DNA of 6,650 bases from positions 1-6,650 of the forward strand of contig JAIUYC010000224.1 in assembly GCA_020216575.1 (NCBI GenBank). Reading direction: 5' to 3'. This DNA is from Coleofasciculus sp. S288 (GTDB lineage: Bacteria > Cyanobacteriota > Cyanobacteriia > Cyanobacteriales > Coleofasciculaceae). Both the position numbers and the translations under genes were made by a program. Position 1 is the stretch's first letter, and each line of letters starts with the position of its first letter. Under the pieces are notes generated by a model, which was given only the letters and a program-made list of their open reading frames with translations, did not search any database and was not told where the DNA came from. Positions 1 through 5,476 of this stretch are shown piece after piece.

Positions 1-38
1 CTTCTAAACTTCTCAAATCTTACTTTGACAGGTCGCTA

Positions 39-156
39 GCGATCGCACTCCACGGTTCCAATTACCCCCTTGACAATCTGCCCCTCACCTCAACTTGTCA
101 CCGATGCTCTGGGGAGGTTGGGCGATCGCATAGAATCAAATGAGATGAGCGATCGC
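39..156. repeat. Three HIP1 octamers in the spacer after the synthetase gene
   Basis: The palindrome GCGATCGC occurs at 39-46, 122-129 and 149-156. HIP1 is the highly iterated palindrome of many cyanobacterial genomes, and further copies lie inside the genes of this window. The 174-bp segment at the left edge has no convincing coding frame on either strand and no hairpin followed by a T-run that would end the synthetase transcript. Confidence 0.7.
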
Positions 157-174
157 CCGTCAGTTCTCATGACC

Positions 175-1425
175 TCAGCCTACAACCGACACGTTATTGC
201 AAAGGCTAGAAAGCTCCTCCTCTAGCTGGGCAAATGCAATTTCCTCCTGCCCCGAAACCCCCAAGCGACGAAGATTCACCGTACCGTTCGCTGCCTCGCG
301 TTCCCCAACAATTGCAATCAGTGACACCCTCCGTTCCGAGAGTTCCCGAATCTTCTTAGAAATCGTGGCATCGTCTGCATGGAGTTCCGCCCTGATTCCC
401 ATCCGCTTGAGTCTTGCAAATACAGCTTCCGCCCAATCTGCCGACTTATTAGAAATCGAAGCGACAGCAACCTGAACTGGAGCTAACCAGAGCGGTAATG
501 CGCCTTGATTCTCCAGCAAAATACCAATCCAGCGCTCAATGGAACCCAAAACAGCCTGATGTAGCATCACGGGTTGCTCCAACTTGCCCTCCGGATTGAC
601 GAAAGACAGCTCAAAAATTTGGGGGAAATTGAAGTCAACCTGAATCGTGCCGCACTGCCAAGAGCGTCCGAGGCTGTCTTCCAGACTCACCTCAATTTTG
701 GGACTGTAAAAAGAGCCTTCACCAGGCGACAGTTCATAGGCGTATCCCAATTCCTGACACGCATTAATTAAAACCGCTTCTGCTTTATCCCAGAGGGCGT
801 CAGAACCCATCCGTTGCTCGGGTCTGAGGGCAATTTGGATGGCAAACTTCTCGTAACCGAAGGCGGCATAAAGCTCTTTAACCATGTTGAGAAAGTTGCC
901 AATCTCCTCTTGCAAGTCCGCTTCCCGGCAAAAGATATGGGCATCATCTTGGACGAACTGCCGCAAGCGCATACAGCCCGAAAGCGTACCTGACGGTTCG
1001 TTGCGATGCACAATTCCGAATTCCATCAAGCGCATGGGAATTTCCCGGTAACTTCGCTTGTGTGCTTTGTAAATGGCGATGTGAGCGGGACAGGACATCG
1101 GCTTCAAGGCGTAGTTTAGGTTAACAACCTCTGAATCAGCGCTTTGAGCTTCCCCATCAACCGAGTTATCCGGTTGCAGACTGCCGACGACAAACATATT
1201 GTTACCGAACTTGCCCCAGTGTCCTGATTTCTCCCACAACGAACGGCTCAAGGCTATGGGCGATCGCACTTCCTCAAACCCGTGAGATTGATACACTTGT
1301 CGCATAAACTCTTCAATCGTCCGGAATACCCTCAACCCCATAGGATGCCAGAAGATCATGCCGGGACTGTGTTCTTCAAAATGAAATAAATCCATTGCTT
1401 TTGCGATCGCTCGATGATCGTACAT
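175..1425 (-). CDS. thrS: Threonyl-tRNA synthetase, short form lacking TGS and editing domains
   Basis: This class II aminoacyl-tRNA synthetase (416 aa) charges tRNA-Thr with threonine in the cytoplasm. It starts with MYDHRAIAKAMDLFHFEEHS, which aligns with the beginning of the catalytic core of E. coli ThrRS (MRDHRKIGKQLDLYH). The N-terminal TGS and editing domains, over 200 residues in usual ThrRS (about 640 aa), are therefore missing. Motif 1 lies around 25-57, motif 2 around 152-165 (RLRQFVQDDAHIF) and motif 3 around 287-302 (GSIERW). The three zinc and threonine-binding ligands are present as C112, H163 and H289. An anticodon-binding domain spans about 313-405. Residues 81-104 form an acidic, low-complexity insertion relative to E. 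coli. The start at 1425 is chosen because a strong AGGAGGA lies 5 nt upstream; the reading frame stays open to an ATG at 1506, but that extension runs through a terminator hairpin. Two Thr attenuators precede the gene. Without the editing domain it may mischarge serine, and it may depend on a full-length ThrRS elsewhere. Confidence 0.95.
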   Translation of the reverse strand: MYDHRAIAKAMDLFHFEEHSPGMIFWHPMGLRVFRTIEEFMRQVYQSHGFEEVRSPIALSRSLWEKSGHWGKFGNNMFVVGSLQPDNSVDGEAQSADSEVVNLNYALKPMSCPAHIAIYKAHKRSYREIPMRLMEFGIVHRNEPSGTLSGCMRLRQFVQDDAHIFCREADLQEEIGNFLNMVKELYAAFGYEKFAIQIALRPEQRMGSDALWDKAEAVLINACQELGYAYELSPGEGSFYSPKIEVSLEDSLGRSWQCGTIQVDFNFPQIFELSFVNPEGKLEQPVMLHQAVLGSIERWIGILLENQGALPLWLAPVQVAVASISNKSADWAEAVFARLKRMGIRAELHADDATISKKIRELSERRVSLIAIVGEREAANGTVNLRRLGVSGQEEIAFAQLEEELSSLCNNVSVVG

Positions 1426-1430
1426 TGTTG

Positions 1431-1437
1431 TCCTCCT
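1431..1437 (-). promoter_or_regulatory. Shine-Dalgarno site that fixes the synthetase start
   Basis: AGGAGGA on the minus strand lies 5 nt before the ATG at 1425. It is the best ribosome-binding site in the region. It shows that translation starts downstream of the second terminator and not at the in-frame ATG at 1506. Confidence 0.88.
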
Positions 1438-1450
1438 GTTGATATGTACT

Positions 1451-1483
1451 AAAAAACCCCCTCCAAGGATTGCCTGGAGGGGG
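1451..1483 (-). terminator. Attenuator 2 intrinsic terminator in the thrS leader
   Basis: In the transcript the hairpin has a perfect 9-bp stem, CCCCCTCCA (1483-1475) with TGGAGGGGG (1465-1457), and a 9-nt loop. It is followed directly by six U (1456-1451). It lies only 26 nt upstream of the thrS start codon and downstream of the leader 2 ORF, so it can decide whether RNA polymerase enters the gene. The T-run exists only on the minus strand, which gives the direction. Confidence 0.93.
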
Positions 1484-1533
1484 AAACGTTGAGTATTGCT
1501 TGCCATGACGAATTACATCACGTCCCTCCAGGC
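1472..1533 (-). promoter_or_regulatory. Antiterminator pairing of attenuator 2
   Basis: The segment GCCTGGAGGG (1533-1524), at the 3' end of the leader 2 ORF, is an exact 10-nt complement of CCCTCCAGGC (1481-1472), the 5' arm and loop of the terminator. A further ACGT:ACGT pairing is possible across a small bulge. The two structures exclude each other. A ribosome at the leader stop codon (1518-1520) would cover the first segment and favour termination. A ribosome stalled early in the Thr run would leave it free and favour read-through. Confidence 0.85.
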
Positions 1534-1589
1534 GCGTGTGCGGTGGTGGTGGTAGTGGTAGTAGTCATCAAGTCAGCGCAAAGAATCAT
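1518..1589 (-). CDS. Threonine leader peptide 2 (eight consecutive Thr codons)
   Basis: This 23-codon ORF starts at ATG 1589 and has a second in-frame ATG at 1568, from which it reads MTTTTTTTTAHAPGGT and TGA. The run is ACT ACT ACC ACT ACC ACC ACC ACC, and a ninth Thr codon (ACG) precedes the stop. Codons for PGG overlap the antiterminator segment. The stop is 34 nt upstream of terminator 2. No clear Shine-Dalgarno is visible before either ATG, which is common in cyanobacteria. The product itself probably has no function; the ORF acts as a sensor of Thr-tRNA supply, as thrL does in enterobacteria. Which ATG is used cannot be told from sequence. Confidence 0.83.
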   Translation of the reverse strand: MILCADLMTTTTTTTTAHAPGGT

Positions 1590-1645
1590 CTGTGTTCTTG
1601 TGTTCGTGCGGTTTTTGCTTTTACTTATAGGGTTTGCCAGCCATT

Positions 1646-1676
1646 AAAAACCCCTCCGAAGCATTGCTTGGAGGGG
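1646..1676 (-). terminator. Attenuator 1 intrinsic terminator in the thrS leader
   Basis: In the transcript CCCCTCC (1676-1670) pairs with GGAGGGG (1657-1651). The stem continues through AAGC (1669-1666) with GCTT (1662-1659), past a single bulged C at 1658, and closes on a 3-nt loop. Five U (1650-1646) follow. It lies after leader ORF 1 and some 220 nt before the synthetase start, so it is the first of two termination decisions. Confidence 0.9.
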
Positions 1677-1728
1677 TGAACCGATTTCTGGTTTCTTTCG
1701 GCAAGCCAGCTCGTCTTCACAACCCTCC
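1670..1728 (-). promoter_or_regulatory. Antiterminator pairing of attenuator 1
   Basis: GGAGGGTTGTGAA (1728-1716), which spans the last codons and stop of leader 1, can pair with TTCACCCCTCC (1680-1670), which includes the 5' arm of terminator 1. The pairing is 6 bp plus 5 bp with a 2-nt bulge. It would prevent the terminator from forming. It is weaker than the matching helix of attenuator 2 but sits in the same place relative to the leader stop codon. Confidence 0.75.
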
Positions 1729-1785
1729 TAAACGGGTAGTCAGGGGAGTTCCGGTAGTGATTGTCAGACGGAGCTTGAGTGCCAT
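1717..1785 (-). CDS. Threonine leader peptide 1 (6 Thr in 22 codons)
   Basis: This 22-codon ORF starts at ATG 1785 and ends at TGA 1717-1719. It begins MALKLRL, has a Thr-rich middle (TITTGTPLTT) and ends RLGGL. Thr is at positions 8, 10, 11, 13, 16 and 17, using ACA, ACT and ACC. An in-frame TAA lies 7-9 nt upstream, so no longer form exists. The Gly-Gly codons GGA GGG are the antiterminator segment, as in leader 2. The stop is 40 nt before terminator 1. There is no clear Shine-Dalgarno. Its likely role is ribosome stalling when charged tRNA-Thr is scarce. Confidence 0.78.
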   Translation of the reverse strand: MALKLRLTITTGTPLTTRLGGL

Positions 1786-1820
1786 TGCTTGTTAAAAATA
1801 CTTACTAAACCAACATCTCG

Positions 1821-1837
1821 AATGGTATAAGACCATT
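1821..1837. repeat. 17-bp inverted repeat at the thrS promoter
   Basis: AATGGT-ATAAG-ACCATT is a perfect 6+6 bp inverted repeat with a 5-bp centre. It overlaps the proposed -10 box (1835-1840) and the likely transcription start. It could be a repressor operator or a small 5' stem-loop. It does not match the AT-rich palindrome expected of a cyanobacterial Zur box. Confidence 0.45.
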
Positions 1838-1862
1838 TAAGCAACTCTATAGGGTTTGTCAA
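1835..1862 (-). promoter_or_regulatory. Candidate promoter of the thrS leader transcript
   Basis: A perfect -35 box TTGACA (1862-1857) is followed after 16 bp by TTAAAT (1840-1835), a 4 of 6 match to the -10 consensus. Transcription would start near 1828, giving about 43 nt before leader ORF 1 and a leader of some 400 nt in all. The promoter lies between the stop of the glycosyltransferase gene and leader 1, so thrS has its own start. No terminator is visible after the glycosyltransferase, so read-through is also possible. Confidence 0.6.
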
Positions 1863-1947
1863 GTCACTACCCCAGCTTTCTCACTTGCGATCGTGCTGAT
1901 GCCTACGTGTAGATATTGTTATTTCATCGTTTTCGCTTTTTCGGAAT

Positions 1948-4227
1948 CTAGACTTGGGAAACCGAGATCGCGCTTACTTTTGGATTCCGGTTAAACAAGA
2001 TTCGCGGTTTCAAGAGTATCTTCAACAACAAGCAGAGCGATCGCAACTCTCCCGGTGTATCCTTTCGCTTCCACTGCCCCGGACGGCAAAATAACATTTC
2101 CACCAGGCACCGTTCCTGGGAAAGTGATAAAGGCTCAAAAATTACCCGCACGCAAGGAAACTCATTACTCATTCCCGTGTCAGTAATTTGCCCTGCGACT
2201 GTTATCTCCTCTTCTAGAATTTCTATCGTCACCGGCAGTCTATCTCCTGAAGCCAGTACAGGAAGTCCCGCCTGCGTCAAATTGATATCAGCACCCGTTT
2301 CAGAAATCCTTGTCGTCACGCCCCAAAACGTCTGTCCTGCCACATCTAAGCGCACCAACCGCCGCAAGCTAAACCATTCATACACGTCAGGCTTGGGGAC
2401 ATCCAGCAAGATCAACAAAGCAACACCTATCATGAGTAGGTTGTAACCACTCCAAATCCAACCCAAACCAATGCCTTTAATCTTCTGTGCTACTGTTACA
2501 GGTACAGTTGCCGCCCATGCCCCTTTCATCATGCACAAGCCCAAATTCCACCACAAGCTTAAGGCAGTGAAGATAAACAAAAGAATGAGAGGCCAAGCCA
2601 ATCCCCAGTTGAAATAAAAGCGATCGCTGCGCGTTCCCTTTGGCGTTACTTTAAACCCTTTCGAGAACGGATTTAACATGACTTGAATCACCGTCAGCGC
2701 GAGGGGAAACGCTAGAACTAATGTGTAAATATTTGCCAGTAAAGCTGAACGAGAACGGTAGTTCAACCAAGCAAAGACCGTTAGTTGTACCAGATAGTAA
2801 GGTAGGAAAAAATACATGACTTCGGCAGCCGTTGCTCGCAAGGGAATAACGCCTAAAAATGAATAGGCTAACGGCATGAGGAGAAATCCCACAGTGGATA
2901 GACTCGTAAACCAATGTAGCAATCCTTCCAAGTGGGCTAATCGTTGTAAAGGCCGCAGTCCCGGAATGGTTAGCGGATTAGCCTGAATAAAAAAGGCTTG
3001 TAACGTTCCTCTCGCCCAACGCAATCGCTGTACGGCATGAGCGGCGATATTTTCCGCTGCTAAACCCGCACTCAATTTTTCATCGAGATAAACTAAGCGA
3101 TACCCTTTGGCTGATAAACGAATCCCCGTAAAATAGTCTTCGCTCAAGGAATCTGTAACGAATCCCCCAACTGTGTCAAGTGCGGTGCGCCTCACTACAA
3201 ACGACGTTCCTGAACAGATGACGCTGCCAGCACCATCGCGAATGGGCTGAATTTGTCGGTAAAATACCTCTTCTTCGGGCGTCAGCACATCTTCCAAGCC
3301 CAAGTTGCGGGCAATGGGGTCAGTGTTATAAAAGCTTTGAGGGGTTTGAACCAGGGCGACAGTTTCATCTTGAAAAAAGCCCACGGTGCGAATTAAAAAG
3401 TTTTTTGTTGGGACAAAATCGGCATCAAAGACAACGATGAAGTCGCTGTTCGTTTTTGCGATCGCGTGCTTCAAATTTCCCGCTTTGGCATAGCGATTAT
3501 CAGGGCGCGTCAAATACTCACACCTCAATTCCGCTGCCAGTGCTTCCATTTCTGGACGCCTGGTGTCATCGAGCAAATAGATTTTTTTATTCGGATAATC
3601 AATAGCTTGACAGCCAATTATGGTGCGGCGTAGGATAAACGCTGGTTCATCATAAGTAGGGATAAAAATATCAACCGATGGCTGAAAACTACCCTCACTA
3701 ATTTGAACAGATAGCTGGTCAGCCTCGCGAGAGCGATTCTTCATTCTGAGCATTAAAAATAACTGGATGGTGCTGCTGGCAATCATCAGCATTTCCAGGA
3801 AAAATAACCCTAGGCTAAAGAAGCCATTCAGGGGGTCGCTTACATTCAGGGTAGAAAGCGATCGCCACAGAACATAACGCCCCGTCAATGCTAATAGGAT
3901 CGAAACGACTAACGTCCGTGACCAAGTTCGAGGCTGGGGAGAGACTTTTGTAATCGCGATCGCAACCAAAAACAGTACCACAGTAGGTGCAATCAAGTAT
4001 TCTCCCATCACCATCGGTACTTCTATCCACATAGGAGGGTTATCTTGGATAACCTGAAGTTGATTAAAAATTTGCTCAATTTGCCCAACTCCGGCGAACC
4101 AGGCGGTAACAATTCCGCCAGCTAAGACAACAATACCTAGCATGAATAGCGTTGCTAATCGCGGTTGCACACCTCTCTTACGGTTACCACTATCCAGGGC
4201 TTGGCTGCCAAGATTTGAAGTTGTCAT
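1948..4227 (-). CDS. BcsA-like cellulose synthase catalytic subunit (GT2) with PilZ-like C-terminus
   Basis: This 759-aa membrane-bound processive family 2 glycosyltransferase probably makes cellulose or a related beta-glucan from UDP-glucose and extrudes it through its own membrane channel. Membrane segments are visible near 24-44, 76-94, 105-122 and 136-160, followed by a cytoplasmic GT domain at about 182-410 and further membrane segments at about 435-610. The catalytic signature is complete: DD at 220-221, DAD at 268-270, SEDY at 362-365 (the usual TED region) and QRLRW at 400-404. QTPQSFY (294-300) and the gating-loop motif FKVTPKG (525-531) match BcsA. A PilZ-like domain covers about 617-715. 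It has the RxxxR motif (RRLVR, 622-626) but shows RISETG where (D/N)xSxxG is expected, so binding of c-di-GMP is uncertain. No BcsB, cellulase or diguanylate cyclase gene lies beside it. The ATG at 4227 lacks a clear Shine-Dalgarno. The exact polymer made is not shown by sequence. Confidence 0.88.
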   Translation of the reverse strand: MTTSNLGSQALDSGNRKRGVQPRLATLFMLGIVVLAGGIVTAWFAGVGQIEQIFNQLQVIQDNPPMWIEVPMVMGEYLIAPTVVLFLVAIAITKVSPQPRTWSRTLVVSILLALTGRYVLWRSLSTLNVSDPLNGFFSLGLFFLEMLMIASSTIQLFLMLRMKNRSREADQLSVQISEGSFQPSVDIFIPTYDEPAFILRRTIIGCQAIDYPNKKIYLLDDTRRPEMEALAAELRCEYLTRPDNRYAKAGNLKHAIAKTNSDFIVVFDADFVPTKNFLIRTVGFFQDETVALVQTPQSFYNTDPIARNLGLEDVLTPEEEVFYRQIQPIRDGAGSVICSGTSFVVRRTALDTVGGFVTDSLSEDYFTGIRLSAKGYRLVYLDEKLSAGLAAENIAAHAVQRLRWARGTLQAFFIQANPLTIPGLRPLQRLAHLEGLLHWFTSLSTVGFLLMPLAYSFLGVIPLRATAAEVMYFFLPYYLVQLTVFAWLNYRSRSALLANIYTLVLAFPLALTVIQVMLNPFSKGFKVTPKGTRSDRFYFNWGLAWPLILLFIFTALSLWWNLGLCMMKGAWAATVPVTVAQKIKGIGLGWIWSGYNLLMIGVALLILLDVPKPDVYEWFSLRRLVRLDVAGQTFWGVTTRISETGADINLTQAGLPVLASGDRLPVTIEILEEEITVAGQITDTGMSNEFPCVRVIFEPLSLSQERCLVEMLFCRPGQWKRKDTPGELRSLCLLLKILLKPRILFNRNPKVSAISVSQV

Positions 4228-4601
4228 AGTTTTGAGGGTTAATCTATCTGCGATCTAGTCGAGTTCTTGCAAACATCCAATTTTGCTGTCTAGCCGGGGT
4301 ACTTATTGCTCTTGTCTTTGTTTTGTATTTATGCAAGAATTCTAACCTGTGAGACAATTAGGGATGCAGTTAGAGTCTATTGATTAAACTCTGTTAAAAT
4401 CCCCTACACCTTCAAGCTTCACTTTATCAATCAGAGCTGTAGATAGAATTAGACTTCAAGCAACTTCATTTCACCACATTACACCCTATTTATTTGCTCC
4501 TAATTTTTGATTGCTTATTAAAACTTAATATAGCAGAGTTTAAAAAACAGCGCAGGAATGACCATCTCTTTCAACTCTCAAGAAACACATCTAAATTCTG
4601 G

Positions 4602-4667
4602 GTAAGGGCGGGTTTTGTTTAAATGTTATCGGTTATACCCAAATTTTTGGGCTAAACCCGCCTCTAC
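4602..4667. repeat. 66-bp element with 14-bp terminal inverted repeats
   Basis: The ends GTAAGGGCGGGTTT (4602-4615) and AAACCCGCCTCTAC (4654-4667) are inverted repeats with two mismatches. The core 9 bp (GGCGGGTTT with AAACCCGCC) is perfect. Inside lies a second palindrome, CCCAAATTTTTGGG (4638-4651). No protein is encoded. The form fits a small dispersed palindromic repeat or a MITE-like remnant of cyanobacterial genomes. No target-site duplication is obvious. Confidence 0.6.
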
Positions 4668-4699
4668 AAGCCCTCTCAGTGTATTTCTTCCAATAGCTA

Positions 4700-4727
4700 T
4701 AGGGGCATCGACAAGGTCATGCCCCTA
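4700..4727. repeat. Hairpin of 9-bp arms after the DM13 gene
   Basis: TAGGGGCAT (4700-4708) and ATGCCCCTA (4719-4727) form a perfect 9-bp stem with a 10-nt loop, 21 nt past the DM13 stop codon. There is no T-run on the minus strand after it, so it is at best a weak terminator or a 3' end stabiliser. It resembles short palindromes scattered in cyanobacterial spacers. Confidence 0.5.
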
Positions 4728-4748
4728 CGAAAAGTATTTGGGATGAGA

Positions 4749-5237
4749 CTATCGAGTGCTGGCGTTGCTCCCCCCGCCGAGTGAGGCATAACCAAAGGTT
4801 GCGTTAGCCATACGACACCAGATAACGACGGATTTAAAATCAGCCAAATCGATGGCATCAGGAATTGGGTAGCGCTGAGTACCGCTAAACTTTTGCAGCT
4901 TCCCCAGATTCACGTAACTACCTGGATTCTCATACGTCATGGGCGCTGTTTGAGCAGTATCCAAAAGAACATGCAGATCCGGACCCTGTTCGCTTGTGCT
5001 AAAAGCCGAATCAAACTCCAAATAGCGATGTCCATTCTCTGTAACGATGCGAGCCATGCCAGTAGTGGGTTTTTCCGCTGTCACAAAAGTGCCAGACATA
5101 GTGGCAGCAGGTCTAGTTTGTGCTACAGCAGCATTAGAAGATGGATTTGCTGACACTCCTACTGTAATGCCTGAAAACGGCAGAACAGAGACAAAAACAG
5201 AAGTAACGCCCAGTAGTACAAATTGGTTCAGTTTCAT
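4749..5237 (-). CDS. Secreted DM13-domain protein
   Basis: The 162-aa product starts with MKLNQFVLLGVTSVFVSVLP, a signal peptide with a hydrophobic core and probable cleavage near residue 30 (GVSA, then NP). The mature part from about 50 to 153 matches the DM13 fold. Visible marks are the YLEFDSAFST strand (72-81), GPDLHVLLDT (85-94), the mid-domain YVNLGKLQKFSGTQ (108-121) and the end VVIWCRMANATFGYASL (137-153), with the single conserved cysteine C141. DM13 domains have been proposed to act in extracellular electron transfer or redox chemistry, but the role in cyanobacteria is not settled. The start at 5237 is set by AAGGAG 8 nt upstream; the frame remains open to a TTG start at 5258, which would place residues before the signal peptide and is unlikely. 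The gene stands alone, with long spacers on both sides. Confidence 0.87.
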   Translation of the reverse strand: MKLNQFVLLGVTSVFVSVLPFSGITVGVSANPSSNAAVAQTRPAATMSGTFVTAEKPTTGMARIVTENGHRYLEFDSAFSTSEQGPDLHVLLDTAQTAPMTYENPGSYVNLGKLQKFSGTQRYPIPDAIDLADFKSVVIWCRMANATFGYASLGGGSNASTR

Positions 5238-5245
5238 CAATCCAA

Positions 5246-5251
5246 CTCCTT
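5246..5251 (-). promoter_or_regulatory. Shine-Dalgarno site of the DM13 gene
   Basis: AAGGAG on the minus strand lies 8 nt before ATG 5237. It decides for this start over the in-frame TTG 21 nt further upstream. Confidence 0.75.
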
Positions 5252-5340
5252 GAGGCAACAGTGGCTATGTTGAGGTGTAAGTTTCTGCATCAGACACTCA
5301 TGATTTTGACTCAACTAATCGAGAGAAAGATGATTTTTAT

Positions 5341-5406
5341 CTGAGAGTTAGGTTCAAAAGGCTGAGATTTTCCTGAGAAATTTCACAAAGATAATAGAGT
5401 CTGAGG
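5341..5406. promoter_or_regulatory. Phased CTGAG direct repeats upstream of the DM13 gene
   Basis: CTGAGA on the plus strand (TCTCAG on the minus) occurs at 5341, 5362 and 5373, and CTGAGG at 5401. The steps of 21 and 11 bp are close to whole helix turns, as in sites for OmpR/PhoB-type response regulators. On the minus strand a -10-like GATAAA follows the repeat at 5341, which would put the 5362 and 5373 copies near -35 to -50. An alternative -10, TATTAT (5396-5391), lies within the array. No regulator can be named. Confidence 0.4.
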
Positions 5407-5439
5407 GCGAGATAACCATCTCATAATGTAATTCGCACA

Positions 5440-5460
5440 TTTCTAGCTTGAAACTAGAAA
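5440..5460. repeat. Short hairpin after cbiT
   Basis: TTTCTAG (5440-5446) and CTAGAAA (5454-5460) form a 7-bp AT-rich stem with a 7-nt loop, 16 nt past the cbiT stop. It has no T-run and is weak, so a terminator role is doubtful. AAACTAG is also directly repeated at 5451-5464. Confidence 0.35.
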
Positions 5461-5476
5461 CTAGATGCGGCAAGGA

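Larger units (their letters stand above)
1626..1858. repeat. 11-bp direct repeat at the head of each attenuator module
   Basis: TATAGGGTTTG (plus strand) occurs at 1626-1636 and again at 1848-1858, 222 bp apart. On the minus strand each copy reads CAAACCCTATA. The upstream copy overlaps the promoter -35 box, and the other follows terminator 1 and precedes leader 2. With the shared leader and terminator layout this suggests that one module arose by duplication of the other. Confidence 0.5.
4228..4748. other. 520-bp intergenic spacer without a gene
   Basis: No coding frame on either strand is convincing. The part next to the glycosyltransferase is AT-rich and should hold its promoter. TAGAAT on the minus strand at 4344-4339 is a 5 of 6 match to a -10 box, but no good -35 accompanies it. 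The part next to the DM13 gene holds two inverted-repeat elements, listed separately. Confidence 0.6.

Noticed and set aside
1426..1506. N-terminal extension of the synthetase to the ATG at 1506
   Set aside because: The extra 27 codons cross the terminator hairpin and U-run, and the strong Shine-Dalgarno belongs to the ATG at 1425.
1426..1862. A T-box riboswitch before thrS
   Set aside because: T-boxes regulate thrS in Bacillus, but I found no T-box antiterminator consensus (such as GGGTGGNACCGCG) here. The Thr-rich ORFs with matching antiterminator segments explain the hairpins better.
1800..1900. A Zur (FurB) binding site in the thrS promoter
   Set aside because: No TGATAAT-type palindrome is present. 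The only palindrome, AATGGT-N5-ACCATT, does not fit the cyanobacterial Zur consensus as I know it.
4228..4600. Short open frames in the AT-rich spacer upstream of the glycosyltransferase
   Set aside because: All are very short, lack ribosome-binding sites, and show no codon pattern or similarity that I recognise.
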